From: Leucobacter chromiiresistens
GTDB lineage: Bacteria > Actinomycetota > Actinomycetes > Actinomycetales > Microbacteriaceae
NCBI RefSeq assembly: GCF_900102345.1
Contig: NZ_FNKB01000001.1
Coordinates: 1,798,001-1,862,000, forward strand
DNA: 64,000 nucleotides
Reading direction: 5' to 3'
Positions 1-7,628 of this stretch are shown here, in pieces (the stretch's first letter is position 1; each line of letters begins with the position of its first letter). A program made the translations under genes and the position numbers. Below the pieces are notes generated by a model. The model was not told where the DNA came from and ran no database searches. It saw nothing but the letters and a program-made list of their open reading frames with translations.

Positions 1-437
1 GCGAACGCAGCGAGGCCCGCCGCGATGCGCTCGGATCGCGCGCCCGCGTCACGGCCGTCGACGATCGAGCTCGTCAGGAGCGCGCCGGCGTTCACCATCG
101 GGTTGGGCGGACGACCGGTTCCGCTCTCGAGCTTGACGGCGTCGAAGGCTTCACCCGTGGGCTCGATGCCGACCCGCTCGAGCGCAGCGCGATCCGTGTC
201 CTGGAGCGCGAGGGCGAACACGAACGGCTTGACGGCCGACTGGATGCTGAACGCGGCTTCGCCCTGCCAGCTCGTGCGCACCGCGCCGTCCATCGCGACG
301 AGGGCCATGCCGCAGAGATCGGGATCCGCCTCGGCGAGCTGCGGAATGCTCTCCGTCACGCTGCCGGCGGTCTCCGGCAGGACGCGCTCCCGCAGCGCGT
401 CGAGGTCGTAGGAGCGCACGTCGTCGGCGAGGTTCAT
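1..437 (-). CDS. glsA: Glutaminase, 5' part (gene runs off the left edge)
   Basis: The first 145 codons, read leftward from an ATG at 437-435, match serine-dependent glutaminases, which hydrolyse L-glutamine to glutamate and ammonia in the cytosol. The SxxK nucleophile motif appears as SIQSAVKPF, and the family stretch GRPPNPMVNAGALL follows. The family is usually about 300-330 residues, so roughly the first half is present. A weak TGAAGG lies just upstream. The family is secure; the rest of the protein cannot be judged because the window ends. Confidence 0.88.
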   Translation of the reverse strand, partial: MNLADDVRSYDLDALRERVLPETAGSVTESIPQLAEADPDLCGMALVAMDGAVRTSWQGEAAFSIQSAVKPFVFALALQDTDRAALERVGIEPTGEAFDAVKLESGTGRPPNPMVNAGALLTSSIVDGRDAGARSERIAAGLAAF

Positions 438-564
438 GCCTTCAGCTTGCGGGAGCGTCGGGTGCGAGGCCGGGGTTCGCGCGGCGCGGCGCGGAATGGG
501 CGAGCCGCTCGGCGACGCTCGCGCAGGCGGCGGCCGGATCCGGCGCGGCACTCCGCGCAAATGA

Positions 565-606
565 CGAACGCCGCCCGCCCGAGTGCTCTCGGTCGGGCGG
601 CGTTCG
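565..606 (-). terminator. Strong hairpin terminator after the first DUF7882-like gene
   Basis: CGAACGCCGCCCG pairs with CGGGCGGCGTTCG around a short apical stem. It lies 9 nt past the stop at 615. There is no clear U-tract. It is placed on the minus strand because it directly follows that gene; the next gene leftward (glutaminase) reads away from it. Confidence 0.75.
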
Positions 607-614
607 CCGCGGTC

Positions 615-944
615 TCAGATCAGGTCCGGATTCTTCTTCACGTACCGCTCCGCTTCCTCCTCGGTGATCGCGACCAGCCCGCGCGGCGTGTGGGCCAGCG
701 CGTTGAGCGCGCGCACCCAGACCTTGCTGAGCTCCGGATCGCGGCTGCCCGAGAACCGGAACGCCACCGTCGTGTACGGCGACAGCCAGATCGACAGCCG
801 CCCATCGCCCTGATCGTGCGGCTTGTGCCAGCTCAGGAAGAAGCACTCCTGCTTCTTCAGCTTCTGCCCGATCACGAATTGCAGGTGAGCCAGCAATCGA
901 TCCTCGAACTCGTATTCTCGTCCCCCGTGTACCAAATTCCCCAT
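615..944 (-). CDS. DUF7882-like small protein, copy 1
   Basis: This 109-residue protein belongs to a small family that I recall as DUF7882, common in Microbacteriaceae and sometimes mislabelled as ATP-dependent DNA ligase. Its function is unknown. The shared frame is MGxLxYGG near the start, then FEDRLLAHLQ, a K-L-x(3)-E-x-F motif, SW, W(I/L)SP and FxGSR. It has no signal peptide or membrane segment. Two paralogues lie at 1028-1387 and 9528-9854. A CAGACT box ends 7 nt before the ATG, so the mRNA may be leaderless. The family is convincing because of the paralogues; the biochemical role is not known. Confidence 0.8.
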   Translation of the reverse strand: MGNLVHGGREYEFEDRLLAHLQFVIGQKLKKQECFFLSWHKPHDQGDGRLSIWLSPYTTVAFRFSGSRDPELSKVWVRALNALAHTPRGLVAITEEEAERYVKKNPDLI

Positions 945-1027
945 AGGGTGAAGTCTGTCAGTTCAAACAAACGGCGGCAGGGGTTGCTTTTCGCCCCGAG
1001 GTGTGCTGCGGCGGGCGCAGTGCGGCG

Positions 1028-1387
1028 TTACGCGCTCCGGTCGGTGCGCAGATTTCCGGGGTACTGGTTGCCGCTGGCCTCGGCGACGGCGAGCTTGCCG
1101 TCCTCCCTCGTGACGACGAGCCCGGTCGTGGCGTTCGCCGACTCACCGAGGCGCTGCAGCCACTCCTTGTTGATCTCGGGCACGCGGCTGCCCAGGAACT
1201 TGAACGTCAGCGGGGTCTCGGGGGAGATCCAGATCGCGGTGCGCCCGTCTCCGGCGCTCATGCTGTCCTTCCACGACATCAGGAACGGCTCGTCGCGCAT
1301 GAGCTTCTGCACGATGACGATCTGCAGGTGCGCGAGCAGGCGATCCTCGAAATGCGTCGTGAGGCCGTCGTATCGGATCGATCCCAT
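1028..1387 (-). CDS. DUF7882-like small protein, copy 2
   Basis: This 119-residue paralogue of the protein at 615-944 lies 83 nt upstream of it on the same strand. It keeps FEDRLLAHLQIVI, SWKDS, DGRTAIWISP and FKFLGSR, then ends in a divergent, more polar tail of about 20 residues. Unlike its neighbour it has a clear ribosome site (AAAGGAAG about 9 nt before the ATG), so the two may be translated differently. The tandem arrangement suggests a local duplication. Function unknown. Confidence 0.8.
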   Translation of the reverse strand: MGSIRYDGLTTHFEDRLLAHLQIVIVQKLMRDEPFLMSWKDSMSAGDGRTAIWISPETPLTFKFLGSRVPEINKEWLQRLGESANATTGLVVTREDGKLAVAEASGNQYPGNLRTDRSA

Positions 1388-1534
1388 GGGTCACTCTTCC
1401 TTTCGTTCCGCGACGATCGGTCGGTCGCGAAGTGAGCGAGACCAGTGTCTCAGGAAACGAGCCGTTCCGAGCGCAGGTCGGATCACGGAAGCGGATCGAC
1501 TGCGACCGCGACCGTCGGCACGACCGCCCTCCGC

Positions 1535-1540
1535 TATCGT
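1535..1540 (+). promoter_or_regulatory. -10 box for a leaderless transcript (arsC-like gene)
   Basis: TATCGT ends exactly 6 nt before the ATG at 1547. This is the recurring spacing in this window that places the transcription start at or beside the start codon. No convincing -35 is visible. Confidence 0.55.
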
Positions 1541-1546
1541 GAACGC

Positions 1547-2059
1547 ATGCCCACGCTCGCGGAAGGTGATCCGATGCACAGCTCGACGCAGAGAGGCGAC
1601 TCGTCGAGGCCCTCTGTGCTCTTCGTATGCGTGCACAACGCCGGCAGGTCGCAGATGGCCGCAGCGTTCCTCGCGCACCTGGCGGGCGGTTCAATCGACG
1701 TGCGGTCGGCGGGCTCAGCCCCTGCCTCGTCGCTCAACCCGGCGGCGGTCGCCGCGATGGACGAAGTCGGCATCGACATGTCGGCCGCGGGCCCGCGCGT
1801 GCTGACGCCGGAGGCCGTGCAGGAGTCGGATGTGGTGATCACGATGGGGTGCGGCGACACCTGCCCGATCTTCCCCGGCAAGCGATACGAGGACTGGGAG
1901 CTCGACGACCCGGCCGGGCGGGGCGTCGAGGCGGTGCGCCCGATTCGCGACGCGATCCGAGCACGGGTGGAGGCGCTCGTCGTGGAGCTCACGCGCGGCG
2001 CTGCTCCGGCGACGGAGGCGGCAGCGCGAGCTCGTCGAGGTGGCGCGACAGCGTTGTGA
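1547..2059 (+). CDS. Low-molecular-weight phosphatase / arsenate reductase family
   Basis: The sequence VLFVCVHNAGRSQMAAAF is the CX5R phosphate-binding loop of thioredoxin-coupled ArsC arsenate reductases and low-molecular-weight tyrosine phosphatases. The later MGCGDTCP and the DPAGRGVEAVR region resemble actinobacterial ArsC, with a second cysteine pair available for disulfide relay. The ATG at 1547 fits a leaderless start. An ATG at 1574, with GGAAGG before it, is a real alternative. There is no ars operon around it, so arsenate as substrate is inferred from family only. The last 71 bases overlap the convergent tetR gene. Confidence 0.8.
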   Translation: MPTLAEGDPMHSSTQRGDSSRPSVLFVCVHNAGRSQMAAAFLAHLAGGSIDVRSAGSAPASSLNPAAVAAMDEVGIDMSAAGPRVLTPEAVQESDVVITMGCGDTCPIFPGKRYEDWELDDPAGRGVEAVRPIRDAIRARVEALVVELTRGAAPATEAAARARRGGATAL

Positions 2060-2603
2060 GGGCGTCCGCCGGTGCGGCGGCGTCACCGCGCCAGAGGCCC
2101 TGCATCGCGATGCCGTCGAGGAGTGCGCGCAGCCGGGTCGCCTCGAAGGCGGGCTGTCGTGCGGCGTGGAGCCGGCCCGAATCGTCGAGGATGCCGATGG
2201 CGGCACTGCAGGCCCGATCGACGCCGTCGTGGAGCCGCTGCGCCGCGGGGCGCAGGAAGTGGTCGGTGAGTGCGAGCACGCCGAGCTGCACCTGAGCGAC
2301 GATCTCGAGCCGGCGCTCCGCGTCGAGGGGGAGGAGCTGCGCGAGCAGGGCTTCCGCGAGTTCGCGGCCCTCGAGCTCGAGCGCGGCGATCCGTGCCGTC
2401 GCGCGCTCCTGGATGAGCTCGAGGCAGTACTCGCGGAGCGCCTGCTGCGTCGGGAAGAGCCGGCGCAGCGACACCGGGGCGACGCCGCTCTCGGCGGCGA
2501 CGCCGCGCACCGACAGGTGGCTGAGCCCCTCGCGCTCGAGAATGCGCAGCGCCGCAGCGGCGATCTCGGCGGTGCGGCCGGCTGGGTCGATTCTCCGCGG
2601 CAT
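1989..2603 (-). CDS. TetR-family repressor, partner of the membrane protein at 2606
   Basis: This 204-residue regulator has a typical N-terminal helix-turn-helix (LSVRGVAAESGVAPVSLRRLFPTQQ, residues about 30-55) and a variable ligand-binding C-terminus. It starts 2 nt after the stop of the upstream membrane-protein gene, so the two are very likely co-transcribed and translationally coupled. The perfect palindrome at 3187-3210 in front of the operon is the probable binding site, making this a self-regulating unit. Its ligand is unknown. Its 3' end overlaps the convergent arsC-like gene by 71 bases. Confidence 0.88.
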   Translation of the reverse strand: MPRRIDPAGRTAEIAAAALRILEREGLSHLSVRGVAAESGVAPVSLRRLFPTQQALREYCLELIQERATARIAALELEGRELAEALLAQLLPLDAERRLEIVAQVQLGVLALTDHFLRPAAQRLHDGVDRACSAAIGILDDSGRLHAARQPAFEATRLRALLDGIAMQGLWRGDAAAPADALTTLSRHLDELALPPPSPEQRRA

Positions 2604-2605
2604 GC

Positions 2606-3157
2606 CTACGAGCGTAGCGAAGCGGGATGCGGCGCGGGCTTCTTGGGCCAGATGGTGTAGCTCACCGCCCAGACGACGTCGATGGCGAGGATGACGCCCA
2701 GGATGCCGTAGCAGTTCGACAGCGCCTCGGTGCGCTGCGGATCGTTCACGACGGCGATGATCGCTGCGAGGATGCCCGCGGCGATGGCGACGGCGATGAG
2801 GGTGGTCACGACGTCCTTCCAGCACTTCGCCGTGTACCGCATGCCCGTCGGCTTCTCGGGGGCTGGCCCGCCCGCGAACCGATGCGCGAAGCGCACATCG
2901 GCCCACGCGACCATGCGTCTGCCGTAGGCGACCGACACGCCGATGTAGATCGCTGCGAGCCCGTGCTGCCAGGAGGCGGTGCCCCCGCCCAGCAGGTCGA
3001 TCGTAACGAGGGCGAGCAGCACGACGTCGATGACGGGGGCGAGCATCAGCAGCAGCGCGCCGAGTCTCGCCCTGCGGAGCAGATACCGTGCCGAGAGCCC
3101 GGCGAGGATCGCCGCCCAGAAGGCGACCTCGCAGATCACGATCGCTGTCAGTACCAT
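2606..3157 (-). CDS. Membrane protein of unknown function (YmcC-like)
   Basis: The 183-residue protein has about five hydrophobic segments, near residues 5-25, 30-50, 55-75, 115-135 and 150-170. Between them is a basic loop with GMRYTAKCWKD. It resembles small integral membrane proteins of the YmcC type often found beside TetR regulators; no catalytic motif is visible. The start at 3157 is preferred because GGGAGG lies about 7 nt before it, whereas a longer in-frame extension to 3265 would run through the operator. It is the first gene of a two-gene operon with tetR. Confidence 0.75.
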   Translation of the reverse strand: MVLTAIVICEVAFWAAILAGLSARYLLRRARLGALLLMLAPVIDVVLLALVTIDLLGGGTASWQHGLAAIYIGVSVAYGRRMVAWADVRFAHRFAGGPAPEKPTGMRYTAKCWKDVVTTLIAVAIAAGILAAIIAVVNDPQRTEALSNCYGILGVILAIDVVWAVSYTIWPKKPAPHPASLRS

Positions 3158-3186
3158 GTGCCGGCCTCCCGGGTGCGTGTGGACGT

Positions 3187-3210
3187 GTTTGGATACGAGT
3201 GTATCCAAAC
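3187..3210. promoter_or_regulatory. Perfect palindromic operator, probable TetR site
   Basis: GTTTGGATAC and GTATCCAAAC flank GAGT: 10-bp arms without a mismatch and a 4-bp spacer. It sits 30-53 nt upstream of the membrane-protein ATG, where the core promoter should be. Size and position fit a TetR dimer site controlling the membrane protein-tetR operon. Confidence 0.8.
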
Positions 3211-3362
3211 AACGGGCGCCGGTGCACCACGCGCTCGCCGATGCACCTGCGAAAAAAGGGTGCATCGGCGGCTCAGCGGTGCAGTGGCGAGCCGCACCGC
3301 CCGCCCCGCCGCCCGCCCGACCGCTCCGCCCGCTCGCCTCGCCCCGCCCGCCCTCGAAACGA

Positions 3363-3399
3363 CGAACGGCCCCCCGATCGCTGATCGGAGGGCCGTTCG
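3363..3399 (-). terminator. Hairpin terminator after the SDR gene
   Basis: CGAACGGCC...GATCG pairs with CGATC...GGCCGTTCG (one mismatch, 3-nt loop). It is 8 nt past the stop of the minus-strand SDR gene. No U-tract follows. Confidence 0.7.
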
Positions 3400-3407
3400 C
3401 GGACGGA

Positions 3408-4160
3408 TCAGACGGCGGTGTAGCCGCCGTCGATCAGGTAGTAGGCGCCCGAGACGAAGGAGGCGTCGTCCGAGAGCAGGAACCGCACCACCTTCGCGAT
3501 CTCCTCGGGGCGGCCGAGGCGCCCGAGCGGGTGCTTGGCGATCAGGCCTTCCTTCACCTCGGCGGGCGCTCCGGCGAGGAGCGGGGTGTCGATGTAGCCG
3601 GGGCCGACCGCGTTGATGCGCAGCCCGGCGGGGCCGTATTCTGCGGCGGCGTTCTTCGTGAGCCCGACCACGGCGTGCTTCGTCGCGGTGTAGGCGGAGT
3701 TGCCGAGCGCCGCGACGGTGCCGTGGATCGAGGCCATGTTGACGATCGCGCCCTCGGCGGCTCCCGATTCGAGGATGGCCGGGATCTGATAGCGCAGGCC
3801 GTAGGCGACGCCGTTCAGGTTGATGCCGACCACCGTGTTCCAGCCGTCGAGGTCGAGCTCGCCGGTGGGGGCGGACGGGCCGCCGATGCCCGCGTTGTTG
3901 AACGCGTAGTTGAGCTTGCCGTACGTCTCGACGGCGAATTCGACGGCCTTGCGGCTGTCGTCGGCCTGCGCGGTGTCGCCCTGGATCGCGACCGCCTCGT
4001 CGCCGGCCGACGTGATCTCGTCGACCACGCGCTGCGCGGCGTCGAGCTTGATGTCGGTCACGACGACCTTGACGCCGTGCCCCGCGAGCTCTTTCGCGGT
4101 GGCCTCTCCGATGCCGGATCCGCCGCCCGTGACGATCGCAACCTTGTCTGCGAATGCCAT
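3408..4160 (-). CDS. Short-chain dehydrogenase/reductase
   Basis: This 250-residue classical SDR has the Rossmann motif TGGGSGIG near residues 12-19, the NNAGIG motif, a serine in NMASIHG and the catalytic YTATK. It ends with the usual VSGAYYLIDGGYTAV. An aspartate after the second strand (VVTDIK) favours NAD over NADP. The substrate cannot be read from sequence. The start at 4160 has GGAG about 6 nt upstream; a longer reading to 4202 lacks support. It stands alone between two divergently read genes. Confidence 0.88.
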   Translation of the reverse strand: MAFADKVAIVTGGGSGIGEATAKELAGHGVKVVVTDIKLDAAQRVVDEITSAGDEAVAIQGDTAQADDSRKAVEFAVETYGKLNYAFNNAGIGGPSAPTGELDLDGWNTVVGINLNGVAYGLRYQIPAILESGAAEGAIVNMASIHGTVAALGNSAYTATKHAVVGLTKNAAAEYGPAGLRINAVGPGYIDTPLLAGAPAEVKEGLIAKHPLGRLGRPEEIAKVVRFLLSDDASFVSGAYYLIDGGYTAV

Positions 4161-4313
4161 TCGTTGCTCCTCTACGTCCCGATCCACGGGCCGCCGGCGC
4201 ATCGGGTGGCGCGACTGAATTCGCCCGGATGAATCGCTGCACCCAGCTTAAACCCGTGGGCGTTAAGCGGGGGCGACCGCGTCCGCCCCCTGGGCAGCGC
4301 ACGCTCGCGGGGT

Positions 4314-4319
4314 TACGCT
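4314..4319 (+). promoter_or_regulatory. -10 box for a leaderless transcript (hutG-like gene)
   Basis: TACGCT ends exactly 6 nt before the ATG at 4326, and no ribosome site is seen between them. Confidence 0.55.
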
Positions 4320-4325
4320 GAGCGC

Positions 4326-5423
4326 ATGGCGGCCACCGACCTCGACCTCATTCCCGCGGGAACCGTGTTCACGCCGGCGCAGATCGTGCACTACGCCGAT
4401 CCCGATGCGCGCACCATCGATGAGGCGATCGGGGAGGCCGATGTGCTGGTGAGCGCCCCGCACGCGGGTGCGGCGATCCCGGAGGAGGTCGCCGAGTTCC
4501 TCGCGCCGGAGCTCACGCGCCGGCTCCAGTACGACTTCAGCGACGTGTCGACGGCCGCGGTGGTGCGGCGCTGGGCCGAGATCGATCCGCGCATCGTCGC
4601 CGTCGTGAACCCGCATCCGAGACTCGTGCGGGATCCGAACCGGCCGAAGCCCTCAGACCCCCGAGCCGATCTCGCGGCGGCGGTCGAGCGCGTCCGCGCG
4701 GCGGGGCCGTGGCAGCCGGTCGATCTCGCGGGCGTCGACGCGATCCGCCCGGTCACGTTCTCGTTCTTCCCCATCCTGCGGATCCCCGAAACGGAGGCCG
4801 GGGTGCAGCGGCTGGTCGATACGTTCGCGGCGACCGCCGCGCAGGGGGTCGACGTCTACGAGCGCACCCGCGACGAGCTCACCGACCGCTTCCTGGAGCA
4901 CGGGTTCGCGCACGGCGGATCGTTCACGCGACTGTCGTTCCACGACACCATGAACACGACGACGACGCGTGACGGGGCCGTGTCGGTGCCGCGCGCCGAG
5001 CAGGATCGCCTCCCCTCGATCGTCGCGCTGTCGAATCGGGGCGATCACCGCGGCGAGGAGCGCGATCCCGAGGATCCGCCGACGATGCCGCCGGAGCGGC
5101 TGCGGCGGCTCGCGGCGGCGCACCGCGCCGGGTTCGAGAGCGCGGATGCCGCTTCCGTCCTGCTCAATCAGCCGTATCTCGGCAGCCAGGAGATCCGCGC
5201 CGACGGGGCGAGGTTCCGCCGGCTGGTCGATGCCGCGACGGATGCCGGTCTGCGGCTCGGGGCCGTGCAGGCGGAGTTCCTCCGGGAGTTCCTGCTCGGA
5301 GCCGCCGCCGCCGAGGCGCTGCACGAGCCGGGAACCGACTGGATCGTCGAGGACGAGGCCCGCGTCGACGCGCTCGCCCAGGCCTGCAAGCGCTCCTGGG
5401 ATGCGTTCAGAGACGAGCGGTAG
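4326..5423 (+). CDS. N-formylglutamate amidohydrolase family protein
   Basis: The 365-residue protein shows VLVSAPHAGAAIP, DFSDVSTAAVV and NPHPRLVRDPNRP, which fit the N-formylglutamate deformylase/HutG family. That family's zinc hydrolases release formate and glutamate in one route of histidine breakdown. It is longer than the roughly 270-residue norm, with an added central region around residues 200-270 that includes SFHDTMN. No hut genes are nearby, so the physiological substrate is open. Translation is probably leaderless. Confidence 0.75.
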   Translation: MAATDLDLIPAGTVFTPAQIVHYADPDARTIDEAIGEADVLVSAPHAGAAIPEEVAEFLAPELTRRLQYDFSDVSTAAVVRRWAEIDPRIVAVVNPHPRLVRDPNRPKPSDPRADLAAAVERVRAAGPWQPVDLAGVDAIRPVTFSFFPILRIPETEAGVQRLVDTFAATAAQGVDVYERTRDELTDRFLEHGFAHGGSFTRLSFHDTMNTTTTRDGAVSVPRAEQDRLPSIVALSNRGDHRGEERDPEDPPTMPPERLRRLAAAHRAGFESADAASVLLNQPYLGSQEIRADGARFRRLVDAATDAGLRLGAVQAEFLREFLLGAAAAEALHEPGTDWIVEDEARVDALAQACKRSWDAFRDER

Positions 5424-5483
5424 CGGCGGGGCGAGCTGCAGCGGGCGGGCGAGCGCGCCCCGGCCCACCGGATCGCGGCAGGG

Positions 5484-6827
5484 CTAGCCGCCCCACAGGG
5501 CTCCGAAGGCCGCTCCCGCTGCAATGGTCGTGGCTGCCAGCACGAGCGTCGGCACGAAGAAGGAGTGGTCGATGAGCTTCGTGCCCAGCTTCGTGCTGCC
5601 CGAGGTGTCGAAGTTCGCCGCCGCGATCTGCGAGCCGTTCGTGGGCAGCAGGTAGATCCCGGCGAAGGCTCCGGCCCACATGCCCGAGAGCAGCCCGAGC
5701 GGAATGCCGGCCGCGAGGCCGATCGGCACGATCGTGCGGGTCGCGGTCGACTGGCTGGTGGTGAGCACGCACACGAGAAAGATGCCGAGGGCGAACACCC
5801 ATGGCGCGGCCGTCACCAGTCCGCCGACGCCGCCCGCGATGAGGTCGGTGTGGGCGCTGAGGAACGTGTCCGTGAGCCACGCGAGGCCGAACAGTGCGAT
5901 CGCCGACACCATGCCGGCCTTGAACACCGTCATCGTCGGGATGTCGGCGACTTTGGGGCGCGAGATCAGCAGGATCAGCGTGCCCGCGACGAACATGACG
6001 ACCTCGATGATCGGCGTCATCGAGATGGGATCGCCTGCGGCGTCGAGCGGACGCAGACCCTTGACGAGGCCGAAGACGACGATGGCCGCGACGCCGAGCA
6101 GGAAGACGGTGGCGGCGTTACGGCCGGCGGTCGTCACGGTCACCGCGGCGCGCACCGCCTGAGCGTCGGCGTGGGGGGCCGCGAGGTCACCCGCTGCGAT
6201 TCTCGCCTGGATCTCGGGGTCGTCGGCGATGTCCTTGCCGAGTCGATTCACCACGATGCTCGACAGGACGATGCCCACGATGGCGGCGGGAATGGTGACC
6301 TTCAAGATGTCGATCAGCTCGAAGTTCCAGGGCGCGGTGTCGGTGAGCGTGACCATCGCCGCCATCGCAGCGGAGACCGGGCTGCAGGCGAGTGCCACAC
6401 CCGTCGCGACGACCGACAGCGACAGCGGGCGCGACGGCCGGATCCCGTTGCGGTAGGCGAGATCCTGGATCACGGGGAGCAGCGGGTAGAGGATGTTCGA
6501 GGTGCCCGCACCCACGGAGAACAGGAATGCGACGAGCGGCGCGACCAGTGTGATCTGCCGCGGGCTCCGCTCGATCAGCTTCGCGGCGATCGACACCATC
6601 CAGTCGATGCCTCCTGCCGCCTGCATCATGGATGATGCCAGCACCACGACGAGCACGATCAGCAGGGCGTCGACCGGCGGGCTTCCGGGAGCGAGCCTGA
6701 AGACGAAGACGAGGATCGCGACCCCCGTGCCGCCCCAGAGGCCGAGGCCGACGCCGCTCGAACGGGTGCCCATCACGATGCAGCCGAGCACCACCAGCAG
6801 CTGAGAGACGAACAGCACGGTTTCCAT
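5484..6827 (-). CDS. Anaerobic C4-dicarboxylate transporter, Dcu family
   Basis: This 447-residue membrane protein has about 10-12 hydrophobic segments along its length and the conserved motifs SVGAGTSNILYPLLPVI, ACSPVSAAM and GIYLLPTNGSQIAA of DcuA/DcuB exchangers. These move fumarate, succinate, malate or aspartate across the cytoplasmic membrane. The start at 6827 has GCAGGAG at good spacing. No fumarate reductase or aspartase gene is beside it here. Which dicarboxylate it prefers is inferred from family only. Confidence 0.88.
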   Translation of the reverse strand: METVLFVSQLLVVLGCIVMGTRSSGVGLGLWGGTGVAILVFVFRLAPGSPPVDALLIVLVVVLASSMMQAAGGIDWMVSIAAKLIERSPRQITLVAPLVAFLFSVGAGTSNILYPLLPVIQDLAYRNGIRPSRPLSLSVVATGVALACSPVSAAMAAMVTLTDTAPWNFELIDILKVTIPAAIVGIVLSSIVVNRLGKDIADDPEIQARIAAGDLAAPHADAQAVRAAVTVTTAGRNAATVFLLGVAAIVVFGLVKGLRPLDAAGDPISMTPIIEVVMFVAGTLILLISRPKVADIPTMTVFKAGMVSAIALFGLAWLTDTFLSAHTDLIAGGVGGLVTAAPWVFALGIFLVCVLTTSQSTATRTIVPIGLAAGIPLGLLSGMWAGAFAGIYLLPTNGSQIAAANFDTSGSTKLGTKLIDHSFFVPTLVLAATTIAAGAAFGALWGG

Positions 6828-7006
6828 CGCGGCTCCTGCCCGGTGCACCCCCGCGCACCCCTAGGGTCAGCGTACTGAGCGCGGGTCGGCTGCGGAAGGT
6901 TCGGAGTCGAACCCGCGCGGGGTGATGGTCGCGACCGGTCGCGGTTCGGCGACCGGGGCGCCAGGGGGGTGCGGCGCGCCCGGGGCGCAGGTCGACTGCG
7001 CAGAAT

Positions 7007-7024
7007 ATATAGACCGTTCTATAT
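7007..7024. promoter_or_regulatory. LmrA/YxaF-type TetR operator overlapping the -10 box
   Basis: ATATAGA-CCGT-TCTATAT is a palindrome with 7-bp arms and the TAGACCnnTCTA core seen in operators of LmrA/YxaF-type TetR proteins. It overlaps TATATT (7020-7025), which lies exactly 6 nt before the ATG at 7032. A bound repressor would therefore cover the promoter of a leaderless operon. Confidence 0.75.
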
Positions 7025-7031
7025 TTGACGT

Positions 7032-7628
7032 ATGACAGCCAAGGGCGAGCGAGCCAAATCGCGCGTAGCGGAATCCATGCTGACGCTGATGCAGCGTCAG
7101 GGGTTCTCGGGCACCGGAATCACCGAGGTCGTGGAGCACGCGGGAGCGCCGAAGGGATCCCTCTACTTCCACTTCCCCGACGGGAAGGAGGGCCTCGGCA
7201 TCGCAGCGGTCGATCTCGCGGCGCAGCGATTCGCCGCGCTGATCGAGGAGGCGGCAGCGGATCGCGGTCCCGCCGAAGCGCTGCGGTTCGCCTTCGGCGC
7301 CCTCACCAGCCTGGTGCGCGACAGCGACTATCAGCTGGGCTGCCCGGTCTCGGTCGTCACCCTCGAGATGGGGGCGGAGAGCGAACGCCTGCGCGACGCG
7401 TGCGCCGCGGCCTTCGCCTCGTGGATCGAACCGTCCGCCCGACTGCTGCAGTCCGGCGGACTCGCGGAGGCTGAGGCGGTACGACTCGCGACCGCAGTCG
7501 TCGCCTCCATCGAGGGTGCCGTGATCCTCGCGAGAGCGGCGCGCAGCACGCAGCCGCTCGAAGCGACGGCGGAGGTGCTCGCGCAGCTCGTCGCCCTTCG
7601 GATCGCCGCCGCGGGGGAGCGAGCATGA
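7032..7628 (+). CDS. TetR repressor, LmrA/YxaF-like
   Basis: The 198-residue regulator has the HTH GTGITEVVEHAGAPKGSLYFHF (residues about 25-46) and a C-terminal part with QLGCPVSVVTLEMG, characteristic of the LmrA/YxaF group. It sits directly behind a matching operator and its stop overlaps the start of the SDR-hydrolase gene (ATGA). Repressor and enzyme therefore form one self-controlled unit. An aromatic or lipophilic inducer would be typical for the group; that is inference. Confidence 0.88.
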   Translation: MTAKGERAKSRVAESMLTLMQRQGFSGTGITEVVEHAGAPKGSLYFHFPDGKEGLGIAAVDLAAQRFAALIEEAAADRGPAEALRFAFGALTSLVRDSDYQLGCPVSVVTLEMGAESERLRDACAAAFASWIEPSARLLQSGGLAEAEAVRLATAVVASIEGAVILARAARSTQPLEATAEVLAQLVALRIAAAGERA

